From the NCBI GenBank assembly GCA_016186235.1, contig JACPMD010000106.1, positions 1 through 5,581 of the forward strand: a stretch of DNA of 5,581 nt. Reading direction: 5' to 3'. Below, one piece after another: positions 1 through 5,581 of the stretch (position 1 is the stretch's first letter; every line of letters begins with the position of its first letter). The position numbers were made by a program, and so were the translations under genes. The stretch comes from Candidatus Roizmanbacteria bacterium. GTDB taxonomy: Bacteria; Patescibacteriota; Microgenomatia; UBA1406; GWC2-37-13. The notes beneath the pieces are model-generated. The model did no database searches. It saw only the letters and a list, made by a program, of their open reading frames with translations, and was not told where the DNA came from.

Positions 1-2
1 AC

Positions 3-551
3 GGATGGGGCATAAGCTGGCTTGACAACCGGGAGAATTTTCAAATCCGAAAATCGACGCTACCGATCTGGGAAAGCGAGAGTCTGTTTGAAAAAATTCC
101 AGAATCAACTCTGTTTGCTATTCATGCGAGGAGCGCCTCGTTTCCAGAACATAAAAATAATATTGTGTTTAACCAGCCATACGTGGACAGTAATTTTATA
201 TTCGTCTTCAACGGCTTGCTTAAAGGAGTAAGGATTCCTGAAAAAGTTCGTGGAACAATAGGAGCAGAGAAAATCTGGTTTCTACTCAAAGATTTACTCA
301 AAACCATGAAACCGCAGGAATCTCTTAATGAGTTAAAAGATTATCTTTTAAAACATACGAGATACGTCCAGGCACTAAACATCGGGTTAGCAGATAAAGA
401 TAATATCTATGCTCTATGTTTCTATGATCGTTTTCCGAAGTATTATCAGCTCCATTATTCCGTAAACAAAGAGAGAGACATTGTTTGCTCGGAAGAATTA
501 CTATTAGACCATTGGAACATCATGAAGAGATCTCAAGTCACTAAGCTTTAA
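3..551 (+). CDS. Class II glutamine amidotransferase domain protein, 5'-truncated by the window edge
   Basis: The frame is open from the first base to TAA at 549-551, giving the last 182 residues; the true start lies left of the window. Visible landmarks fit the Ntn (class II) glutamine amidotransferase fold: DGWG-like GWGI at the very edge, IHARSAS (from about 120), NQPYV (about 171) and FVFNG at 201-215, matching the family pattern 'H-x-R-x-x ... N-x-x-P-[FY] ... F-x-x-N-G'. IGAEKIW (258-278) sits where many relatives have a D-S-E motif, and SEELLLDHW near the C-terminus resembles the conserved Ser-Glu and Trp end of YafJ/DUG3-like proteins. Members use an N-terminal Cys to hydrolyse glutamine or gamma-glutamyl amides; that Cys would be outside the window, so activity cannot be judged. 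No synthase domain follows, so this is a stand-alone amidotransferase whose substrate I cannot name. An internal GTG at 165 is not the start, because homology runs well upstream of it. The next gene begins 18 nt after the stop, so the two may be cotranscribed. Confidence 0.8.
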   Translation, partial: GWGISWLDNRENFQIRKSTLPIWESESLFEKIPESTLFAIHARSASFPEHKNNIVFNQPYVDSNFIFVFNGLLKGVRIPEKVRGTIGAEKIWFLLKDLLKTMKPQESLNELKDYLLKHTRYVQALNIGLADKDNIYALCFYDRFPKYYQLHYSVNKERDIVCSEELLLDHWNIMKRSQVTKL

Positions 552-569
552 TGTATTATTAAATCATAT

Positions 570-620
570 ATGATCTGGGTCGATCGCGAAGTCAAAAAAA
601 TTAAAGAAAGAAAAAATTAA
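570..620 (+). pseudogene. lysS: Displaced N-terminal start of class I lysyl-tRNA synthetase, cut off by a frameshift
   Basis: ATG at 570 opens a frame reading MIWVDREVKKIKERKN and stops at TAA 618-620. This looks like the genuine N-terminus of the synthetase that continues in the +1 frame from 655. If one copy of the 16-bp repeat at 599-630 is removed in thought, the frame runs without a break: MIWVDREVKKIKERK, then LKIESVDD, then MKTPSGRIHVGS. That gives a 754-residue protein with the usual ~33-residue lead into the HIGH motif. No Shine-Dalgarno sequence precedes 570. A TATTAT at 554-559 could be a -10 box 10 nt upstream, but no good -35 goes with it. As written, this frame yields only a 16-residue peptide. 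Whether the break is real, an assembly error or bypassed by slippage cannot be decided here. Confidence 0.75.
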
Positions 621-630
621 AGAAAGAAAA
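595..630 (+). repeat. Perfect 16-bp tandem duplication (2.25 copies) that shifts the synthetase frame
   Basis: The unit AATTAAAGAAAGAAAA occupies 599-614 and again 615-630 without mismatch; the match extends four A residues left to 595, giving 36 bp with period 16. Because 16 is not a multiple of three, the second copy moves the downstream coding frame by +1 relative to ATG 570. An A7 run (594-600) and an A6 run (611-616) lie inside or at the edge of the repeat, and both are the kind of tract on which polymerases slip. Confidence 0.95.
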
Positions 631-654
631 CTAAAAATTGAGTCAGTTGACGAC

Positions 655-2850
655 ATGAAAACGCCTTCGGGAAGAATCCATGTTGGTTCTTTGCGAGGAG
701 TTATCGTTCACGATTTGCTCTACAAAGTTCTTTTGGAAAATAAAGTAAGCGCAAAGTTTTCTTATGTTTTCAATGACATGGATCCCATGGACGCCGTTCC
801 GTCATATCTGGACCAAAAGGAATACCAAAAGTATGCTGGCTTTCCACTCTTTAAAATTCCGTCACCTGTCTCAGGTTACGATAATTTTGCACAATACTTC
901 GCAAAGGAGTTTGTAGAGACGTTTGAAAAACTTAATTGTCACCCCCAGATTGTCTGGTCCTCTAAACTTTATGCGGGCGGAAAAATGAATTCTGCTATCA
1001 AAGAAATACTTGATAAAGCTGACAAAGTCAGAGAAATATATAAAAGGGTCGCAAACGCTCATCGAGCAGACGATTGGTTTCCATATCAAGTAATCTGTGA
1101 AAACTGTGGTAAAGTTGGGACAACCTACGTGTATAGATGGGATGGAAAGTATGTCTGGTATCGCTGTCAAACTGACATGGTCGTCTGGGCGCAAGGCTGC
1201 AATTATAAAGGGAAAATCCAGCCAATAAATACAAATGGAAAGCTTGTCTGGAAACTCGACTGGCCGGCACACTGGAAAGTTATAGGTGTCACCATCGAAT
1301 GTTCTGGGAAAGACCATATGTCAAAAGGAGGATCATATGATATGGGTCAAACAATTTGCCGCGAAGTTCTAAACTATCCCTCACCTTACGCATTTGGATA
1401 CGAATGGTTTACCGTAGGTGGTAAAAAAATGTCTTCTTCAAAAGGAATTGGTACCTCAGCAAAAGAAGTGGCATCTATTCTTCCGCCAGATATTTTTCGC
1501 TTTTTCTTGGTGAGAAGTTCCATCGATACTCATCTTGATTTTGATCCTTATGGTGACACCATTCCAAAAATCTTTGACGATTATGATCGCTGCATGAGAG
1601 CTTACTTCGATAGTTTGGAAAATATAATTCCTGAAGGAAAAGAGGGAGAAGTACTTTCAGATTTTGCACGAATAATACAGTTATCTCCAGTTCGCCCCCT
1701 TCCACAAAAAAGAATATTTATTCCGCGCTTCAGGACGGTTGCGAATATTTTGAAAAACAAAGGAGATCTCCTTAGTTTTTTTGAAAAACAGAAAGGAGAA
1801 AAATTAAATTCAGAAGAAAGAGAAATCCTTGAGGAACGCGAACTTTTTGCCCAAGTGTATCTGAAAAATTATACAGAAGAGTATCTATCAACAGTTCAGA
1901 AAGAACCACTTGCTACCAGCCATAAAGAATTCTTAAAGTTGCTGGCTGAAAATTTAAAATTCGCGAAAAAAGACAAAAATGATATAAAAAAAATCATTTT
2001 CAATTCAATAAAACAAAGCTCACTAGCACCAAAGATCGCATTTAAGGCGCTTTACCAAACACTCCTTGCAAAAGAATTTGGCCCTAAAGCTGTCGATCTC
2101 ATTCTTGAATTTGGACTTGATAAAGCAGTGAGAAAATTAGAAGAGAAAAGTGTTGAGATTACTCCTCGGGAGAAAGTCGCAAAAAAAAGACTCATTGCAA
2201 ATCTCAACAATCCAGACATTTTCTCAATTGATAAACAGCTAGCTAAAAAATTTGCTTCAATTAAGATTGGGGTCGCAATTATCAAAAATGTGATCATAGA
2301 AAAAACAGACAAAGAACTAGAAAATAATGTCAAAGAGTTTATTCAGTCCCAGCAAAATTTAACCACAAAAGAAATTGGCGAATATAAAGAAATTCAAAGT
2401 TATCGAAGAATATATAAAGAAATGGGCGTAGATTGGCACTCACGCAGGCCCTCACCAGAGGCGCTCTTAAGAAGAATTGCTCTTAAAAAAGGACTCTATT
2501 CCATAAATACCTGTGTTGATGCCTATAATTTGGTAGTCATGAAATACCGTGTGTCTTCCGGCGCATTTGATCTTGACAAAATTAAGTTTCCAACAATCTT
2601 ACGATTTCCAAAAGAAGGTGAACAGATTTTACTTCTGGGTGATAAAGAGGCTACGAACTATACAACTAAGGAAGTTGCTTATTTTGACCAAGTAGGAGGA
2701 TACAATATTGATTTTAATTATAGAGATGCTCAAAGAACTGCAGTTACGGAAAAAACAAAAAATTTACTGATTAATATCGACGGAGTCTACGATATCACAA
2801 TAGAACAGGTAGAAGTAGAGCTAACGGGTATTGTTCAAGCTCAGACATAA
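655..2850 (+). CDS. lysS: Class I lysyl-tRNA synthetase fused to a C-terminal B3/B4 editing-like domain
   Basis: Charges tRNA(Lys) with lysine in the cytoplasm. Numbered from ATG 655 (731 residues): the HIGH motif is H9-V-G-S within PSGRIHVGS; a zinc-ribbon-like insertion has C148-x-x-C151, C171 and C182; the KMSKS loop is K258-M-S-S-S-K; the helical anticodon-binding part runs to about residue 500 and ends with the family-like stretch LYQTLLAKEFGPKAVDLI. Class I LysRS is usually about 500-550 residues. Here a linker leads to a ~205-residue domain (about 525-728) with RRPSPEALLRR (597-607) and RTAVTEKTKN (694-703), diagnostic of the B3/B4 family (COG3382, PheRS beta). ATG 655 is the first usable start in this frame, but it is only eight codons before the HIGH motif and lacks the first Rossmann strand. 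The missing 23 residues are encoded upstream from ATG 570, behind a 16-bp duplication. The frame is open back to 574 without another ATG, GTG or TTG. TAA at 2848-2850 overlaps the 3' end of the convergent gene by 10 bp. Confidence 0.93.
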   Translation: MKTPSGRIHVGSLRGVIVHDLLYKVLLENKVSAKFSYVFNDMDPMDAVPSYLDQKEYQKYAGFPLFKIPSPVSGYDNFAQYFAKEFVETFEKLNCHPQIVWSSKLYAGGKMNSAIKEILDKADKVREIYKRVANAHRADDWFPYQVICENCGKVGTTYVYRWDGKYVWYRCQTDMVVWAQGCNYKGKIQPINTNGKLVWKLDWPAHWKVIGVTIECSGKDHMSKGGSYDMGQTICREVLNYPSPYAFGYEWFTVGGKKMSSSKGIGTSAKEVASILPPDIFRFFLVRSSIDTHLDFDPYGDTIPKIFDDYDRCMRAYFDSLENIIPEGKEGEVLSDFARIIQLSPVRPLPQKRIFIPRFRTVANILKNKGDLLSFFEKQKGEKLNSEEREILEERELFAQVYLKNYTEEYLSTVQKEPLATSHKEFLKLLAENLKFAKKDKNDIKKIIFNSIKQSSLAPKIAFKALYQTLLAKEFGPKAVDLILEFGLDKAVRKLEEKSVEITPREKVAKKRLIANLNNPDIFSIDKQLAKKFASIKIGVAIIKNVIIEKTDKELENNVKEFIQSQQNLTTKEIGEYKEIQSYRRIYKEMGVDWHSRRPSPEALLRRIALKKGLYSINTCVDAYNLVVMKYRVSSGAFDLDKIKFPTILRFPKEGEQILLLGDKEATNYTTKEVAYFDQVGGYNIDFNYRDAQRTAVTEKTKNLLINIDGVYDITIEQVEVELTGIVQAQT
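2227..2838 (+). other. B3/B4 tRNA-binding/editing-like domain encoded at the 3' end of the synthetase gene
   Basis: This covers about residues 525-728 of the 731-residue protein. The pattern matches free-standing B3/B4 proteins: an N-terminal strand IKIGVAIIKNV, then YRRIYKEMGVD, RRPSPEALLRRIALKKGLYSIN, a VDAYNLVVMKYR helix, DLDKIKFPTILRFPKEGEQILLLGD, and RDAQRTAVTEKTKNLLINIDGV. In PheRS beta the B3/B4 region holds the site that hydrolyses mischarged Tyr-tRNA(Phe). Free-standing relatives have no role I can state with certainty. The fusion suggests, as inference only, quality control or extra binding of the tRNA charged by this synthetase. Both the entry and the end of the domain are present, so it appears complete and in frame. 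Confidence 0.8.
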
Positions 2851-3701
2851 ATTTCTTCTGTTGCTCCGGTTGCGATTAGATTTAGAATATCTCGCGGTAT
2901 GATTCCAATGGCAAGGGCTTTTATTAGCTGTTCCAGTCTACCGTCCTTATTTTTTAGAGCTATATCTTGTATTACATGTCTTTCACTGACAACTTTTCCT
3001 CCAACAAGTTTTCCACGTCTATCTGCCAAAACCAAATCAGGAGTCTCATCGACTCTTGTTGCTTCTAATTTCAAAAAACCGTTTGTTCTCACAAATTCAT
3101 GCCTCATAGCCAAAATCACGCTCATCCCACCTGGAAAGTCAGGATGCTCTCTGACAACCTGATAAAGTTTGTCAAGATTCTTAGGATCCCAGATTCCTAC
3201 CCGTAATCTTAGTGAATAAAGTCTCAATAAATTAGAATAAGAATAAGCAACTGCAATTCCTGTACTAGAAACAAACTCCGCACCTACTGCAACTTGAAAG
3301 ACTGTCATCAATTGATCGATATTGATTCTTTCTCCATGATGCTTATTTGTTACGATAACATCTCCCTTTCCATTCGGACTATGAAAAAAATCGTTTGTAG
3401 AATCAAATGTTGCCCTGCTTGTGACGATCCCTCTTGAAAGAAAACCTTGTTGTAAATATGTTTGTAAGGGAATTACCTTCCTGAGAGCAGTTCTAGTGGC
3501 AAAAGGGGGGGATTCTCCATCAAACGTTACAACGGGATTGACGCCTTCTCCTTGAGATACTAAATCTGTTTCCCTTCTTGTTCTGATAACTGGAATGCCA
3601 TTTGAAAACAACAGCTGTGTTTTCAACGTGCTGCTTGTTGCAACAGCAACATCAGATGGAAAAGGATACCAATCTTTTGTTTGATGAAATTGTTCTACCA
3701 C
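2841..3701 (-). CDS. Protein of unknown function, weakly Maf/HAM1-like
   Basis: A 286-residue soluble protein with no signal peptide or membrane segment. I do not recognise the family firmly. Residues 18-38 (VAVATSSTLKTQLLFSNGIPV) resemble the first strand and NTP-binding loop of the Maf/HAM1 nucleotide pyrophosphatase superfamily ('ATSxxxK...L...G'), with K27 a possible phosphate contact. FATRTALRKVI (67-77) and STGIAVAY (146-153) fall where Maf proteins have their 'rLAxxKA' and 'TGVAV' stretches. Against this, the usual Maf SPRR signature and the acidic 'aDTvV' segment are not recognisable, and about 100 C-terminal residues exceed the normal Maf length near 190-200. GTG 3701 is the only plausible upstream start: the frame is closed at 3735-3737, and a terminator-like hairpin lies directly before it, so translation could begin later. 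No Shine-Dalgarno is visible. It ends in TGA, overlapping the synthetase stop by 10 bp in convergent orientation. Confidence 0.7.
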   Translation of the reverse strand: MVEQFHQTKDWYPFPSDVAVATSSTLKTQLLFSNGIPVIRTRRETDLVSQGEGVNPVVTFDGESPPFATRTALRKVIPLQTYLQQGFLSRGIVTSRATFDSTNDFFHSPNGKGDVIVTNKHHGERINIDQLMTVFQVAVGAEFVSSTGIAVAYSYSNLLRLYSLRLRVGIWDPKNLDKLYQVVREHPDFPGGMSVILAMRHEFVRTNGFLKLEATRVDETPDLVLADRRGKLVGGKVVSERHVIQDIALKNKDGRLEQLIKALAIGIIPRDILNLIATGATEEIYV

Positions 3702-3703
3702 TT

Positions 3704-3729
3704 CAAAAAAACCCGCCGATTCGGCGGGT
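3704..3729 (-). terminator. Intrinsic-terminator-like hairpin on the minus strand
   Basis: ACCCGCCG at 3711-3718 and CGGCGGGT at 3722-3729 form a perfect 8-bp GC-rich stem with loop ATT. Read on the minus strand it is followed at once by seven T residues (complement of 3704-3710), the classic rho-independent form. On the plus strand the 3' side is GCGCTCT, so it is not a plus-strand terminator. It lies 2 nt upstream of the GTG start of the minus-strand gene, an odd place for a terminator. It may act as an attenuator, or end a short upstream RNA. Confidence 0.7.
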
Positions 3730-3737
3730 GCGCTCTA

Positions 3738-3753
3738 TGGGCGTGAAAGCCCA
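3738..3753. other. Small TGGGC/GCCCA hairpin next to the terminator
   Basis: TGGGC at 3738-3742 can pair with GCCCA at 3749-3753 around a six-base loop (GTGAAA). The same GCCCA word recurs at 3795-3799 and 3813-3817 at the ends of the direct repeat, so TGGGC could pair with any of three partners. Whether either strand is transcribed here is unknown. Confidence 0.4.
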
Positions 3754-3783
3754 AAATATTTTAACTTACATCTATATTTTATC

Positions 3784-3817
3784 TTGTTATTACAGCCCAA
3801 ATTGTTATTACAGCCCA
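3784..3817. repeat. Pair of perfect 16-bp direct repeats, period 18
   Basis: TTGTTATTACAGCCCA occurs at 3784-3799 and 3802-3817, separated by AA. Both copies lie between the two GC hairpins of the divergent intergenic region. They may be a protein-binding site upstream of the minus-strand gene, part of a small structured RNA, or a recent duplication. The minus-strand copy contains TTGGGC (3800-3795), 18 nt before TATAGA (3776-3771), a weak promoter-like pair for the minus-strand gene. Confidence 0.85.
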
Positions 3818-3823
3818 GAACAG

Positions 3824-3849
3824 AAAAAACCCGCGGAATGCGGGTTTTA
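3824..3849. terminator. Bidirectional terminator-like hairpin
   Basis: AAAACCCGC (3826-3834) and GCGGGTTTT (3840-3848) form a 9-bp stem with loop GGAAT. On the plus strand four T residues follow; on the minus strand there are six (complement of 3824-3829). It shares the word AAAAAACCCGC with the hairpin at 3704-3729. It sits in the intergenic space between two genes that point away from each other, so it cannot be the normal 3' end of either one. It could insulate them or end a small RNA. Confidence 0.6.
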
Positions 3850-3944
3850 AAAAAAAGGAAAGGCATCTTTTGTCTCTCCATGCAAAAGTATATAAGAAGT
3901 GTGTAGAAAATTGCAAGAGATCAAACTATATCAAATTGCTCTTG

Positions 3945-3980
3945 TTGCTTTTTTGTTGGAATTACTTAGAATATGGTATG
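3945..3980 (+). promoter_or_regulatory. Candidate guaA promoter giving a leaderless start
   Basis: TTGCTT (3945-3950) and TAGAAT (3967-3972) are spaced by 16 bp, close to the sigma-70-type consensus. The expected start of transcription, about 6-7 nt after the -10 box, falls on or beside ATG 3978. No Shine-Dalgarno sequence precedes that ATG, which suits a leaderless mRNA. A second candidate, TTGTTG (3953-3958) with extended -10 TGGTATGAT (3974-3982), would start inside the coding region and is less likely. Confidence 0.4.
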
Positions 3981-5519
3981 ATTCTTGCGAAATCTGCCCC
4001 CGAAATTCTCATAGTTGATTTTGGTTCGCAGACCTGTCACCTTATTGGACGAAGACTTCGCGACCTAGGGGTAAACGTTGAAATTGTACTCCCAAGACAA
4101 GCTTTAGTTACCATTAAAATCCAAAAACCAAAGGGAGTCATACTCTCTGGTGGTCCTGACTCGGTCTATGAAAGAGGGTCCCTCACCATAGACAAGAAAA
4201 TTTTCTCTCTGGGTATACCGATCTTAGGTATTTGTTACGGATGGCAGTTAACTGCAAAACTTCTCGATGGAAAAGTTGTATTAGGAAAAAAAGAGTTCGG
4301 ACCAGCTAACCTGCTCATAAACCGTGAATCTCCCCTCTTTTCCGGCGTAGACAGTTACACCCGAGTGTGGGTAAGTCATGGCGACACGGTAGTCAAGATG
4401 CCGTCACATTTCGTTCAGTTAGGGCAAACGCAGGATGTCGAATTTGCTGCGGTATGCAACATACAGAACAATATTTATGGCGTACAATTTCACCCAGAGG
4501 TTGAACATACGCCGTTTGGTTCAGTAATTCTTAAAAACTTTGCCCAAAGAGTCTGCAGACTTCGGTTCAGCAAACGCTTAATTTCTTTAAAAAAATTAAT
4601 TCATTCAATACAAAGAGAGGTAAAAAATGGTGATATTATCTGCGCCGTCTCTGGAGGAATAGACTCCACGGTCACCTCACTCCTTATTGGAAAAGCTCTT
4701 AGGAATAGACTCCATCCCATCTACGTTGAGAGCGGGTTGATGAGAGAGAGAACGAAAGAAGAAGTAACGAAACTATTTAAAAAATATCTCGGCATTAGGC
4801 CCATAATCGTTGAGGCGCGAAACTTGTTTTTACAAAAACTAAGAGGGATTGCAAATCCAGAGGAAAAAAGAAAAGTCATCGGAAATCTATATATCAGACT
4901 CTTTGAACAACAAGCAAAGAAAATTAAAAATGTAAAGTATCTCGCTCAAGGGACTATCTATTCTGACGTCATAGAAAGCAAAGGAACAACCCATGCGGAT
5001 AAAATAAAATCACATCATAACGTAGGCGGGCTCCCTGCACGGTTAAAACTGAAACTTCTAGAACCTCTTCGCTTTTTTTACAAAGACGAGGTGAGAGCGA
5101 TAGCAGAAAAGTTAGGATTGCCAAAAGAGATTGTGTATAAACAGGTTTTTCCCGGCCCCGGAAATGCAATCAGAATCATCGGCGAAGTGACCAAAGAACG
5201 CCTTGAAAAACAAAAGTTATGCGACGCAATTGTTGTAGACGAAATCAAAAAAGCCCGTCGATACAACAAAACCCATATGAGTTTTTCTGTATTAACAGGG
5301 GTAAAGAGTACAGCGGTTAAGGGAGATGAACGCGAGCTTTTGGAAGTAGTCGCAGTCCGCGTGATAGAATCAAAAGACATAATGACGACAGATTGGACAA
5401 AGCTTCCGTATGATGTGATGCAGAGAATCTCATCAAGAATCGTCAACGAAGTGCCAGGAGTCTCCCGTGTCGTTTATGACATTACGACGAAGCCGCCTGC
5501 TACGATGGAGTGGGAGTAG
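3978..5519 (+). CDS. guaA: GMP synthase (glutamine-hydrolysing)
   Basis: Makes GMP from XMP, ATP and glutamine, the last step of guanine nucleotide synthesis in the cytoplasm. The 513 residues match the usual 510-525. The N-terminal class I amidotransferase domain (about 9-195) starts at ILIVDFGSQ and has nucleophile C86 in GICYGWQL and the partners H172 and E174 in FHPEVEHT. The ATP pyrophosphatase domain follows with the P-loop SGGIDS (225-230), then QGTIYSDVIES, KSHHNVGGLP and LLEPLRFFYKDEVR. The C-terminal dimerisation domain has FPGPG (391-395) and ends KPPATMEWE. All catalytic landmarks are present, so the enzyme should be active. Small departures: W instead of the common M after CYG, and KQVFPGPGN where E. 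coli GuaA has RHPFPGPGL. ATG 3978 is chosen because homology begins a few residues later. The in-frame TTG at 3870 would add 36 unrelated residues, although GGAAAGG lies 6 nt before it. The nearest gene at the 3' side appears convergent. Confidence 0.97.
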   Translation: MILAKSAPEILIVDFGSQTCHLIGRRLRDLGVNVEIVLPRQALVTIKIQKPKGVILSGGPDSVYERGSLTIDKKIFSLGIPILGICYGWQLTAKLLDGKVVLGKKEFGPANLLINRESPLFSGVDSYTRVWVSHGDTVVKMPSHFVQLGQTQDVEFAAVCNIQNNIYGVQFHPEVEHTPFGSVILKNFAQRVCRLRFSKRLISLKKLIHSIQREVKNGDIICAVSGGIDSTVTSLLIGKALRNRLHPIYVESGLMRERTKEEVTKLFKKYLGIRPIIVEARNLFLQKLRGIANPEEKRKVIGNLYIRLFEQQAKKIKNVKYLAQGTIYSDVIESKGTTHADKIKSHHNVGGLPARLKLKLLEPLRFFYKDEVRAIAEKLGLPKEIVYKQVFPGPGNAIRIIGEVTKERLEKQKLCDAIVVDEIKKARRYNKTHMSFSVLTGVKSTAVKGDERELLEVVAVRVIESKDIMTTDWTKLPYDVMQRISSRIVNEVPGVSRVVYDITTKPPATMEWE

Positions 5520-5523
5520 AAAG

Positions 5524-5581
5524 CTACACAACTCTTTTTGCCTTCATTTCATCCATAAGAACTATGTGTCCTCGACCATTT
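5524..5581 (-). CDS. Possible 3' end of a convergent gene, truncated by the window edge
   Basis: The minus strand is open from the right edge to TAG (complement of 5524-5526), encoding a tail reading NGRGHIVLMDEMKAKRVV. It would end 4 nt beyond the guaA stop, in keeping with the tight convergent pair seen at 2841-2850. Eighteen codons are too few to identify a family, and an open frame of this length is expected by chance in places, so this is a tentative call. No terminator hairpin is visible between the two stops. Confidence 0.3.
   Translation of the reverse strand, partial: NGRGHIVLMDEMKAKRVV

Noticed and set aside
165..551. GTG 165 as the start of the first gene
   Set aside because: Amidotransferase motifs (GWGI, HARS) lie upstream in the same open frame, so this is an internal codon of a gene cut by the window edge.
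871..1317. 148-residue minus-strand open frame within the synthetase gene
   Set aside because: It is antisense to the catalytic core of LysRS, with no family resemblance; a shadow frame.
3602..3850. 82-residue plus-strand open frame across the intergenic region
   Set aside because: It overlaps the start of the minus-strand gene and reads through both hairpins; no coding character is visible.
3880..3906. Eight-codon ATG frame upstream of guaA as a leader peptide
   Set aside because: There is no ribosome-binding site at a useful distance, no run of regulatory codons and no attenuator downstream of it.
3870..3977. TTG 3870 as the start of GMP synthase, adding 36 residues
   Set aside because: The added residues (with a Leu-rich stretch) have no counterpart in the family, while homology begins a few residues after ATG 3978. 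The GGAAAGG before 3870 is the only argument for it.
3974..3982. Extended -10 box TGGTATGAT as the guaA promoter
   Set aside because: Although a good match with TTGTTG 18 bp upstream, it would start transcription inside the coding region, downstream of the only suitable ATG.
5078..5446. 122-residue minus-strand open frame within guaA
   Set aside because: It is antisense to the conserved C-terminal domain of GMP synthase; a shadow frame.
1..5581. TGA read as glycine (recoded genetic code)
   Set aside because: The amidotransferase, LysRS and GuaA genes contain no in-frame TGA and use ordinary GGN glycine codons; one gene ends naturally at TGA.

Overview
The window looks like chromosomal DNA from a small-genome, AT-rich bacterium, most likely of the candidate phyla radiation (Patescibacteria). 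The lysyl-tRNA synthetase is the class I (archaeal-type) enzyme, which most bacteria lack but which that radiation commonly carries. Shine-Dalgarno sequences are weak or absent, and the genes are short-spaced. The three large genes have no internal TGA, and one gene ends in TGA, so nothing points to the TGA=Gly code of some members of that radiation. The placement is an inference from gene content, not from a phylogeny.

Layout, left to right: (1) 3-551, plus strand: the C-terminal 182 residues of a class II (Ntn-type) glutamine amidotransferase, cut by the left edge. (2) 570-2850, plus strand, 18 nt later: class I lysyl-tRNA synthetase with two unusual properties. Its first 15 codons (ATG at 570) are separated from the rest by a perfect 16-bp tandem duplication (595-630) that throws the reading frame by +1. 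Its last ~205 residues are a B3/B4-type tRNA-editing-like domain, normally found in PheRS beta or as a free-standing protein. (3) 2841-3701, minus strand: a 286-residue protein I cannot name firmly, with a weak resemblance to the Maf/HAM1 nucleotide pyrophosphatase fold; it converges on the synthetase gene with a 10-bp overlap. (4) 3702-3977: a structured intergenic region with two GC hairpins flanked by A/T runs, a small hairpin and a 16-bp direct repeat. (5) 3978-5519, plus strand: a complete GMP synthase (guaA) with a probable leaderless start. (6) 5524-5581, minus strand: a possible 3' tail of a convergent gene.

The genes with clear assignments are housekeeping: lysine tRNA charging and GMP synthesis. 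No mobile element, CRISPR array, rRNA or tRNA is visible. The two points most worth attention are the frame-breaking duplication at the start of the synthetase gene and the synthetase-B3/B4 fusion.
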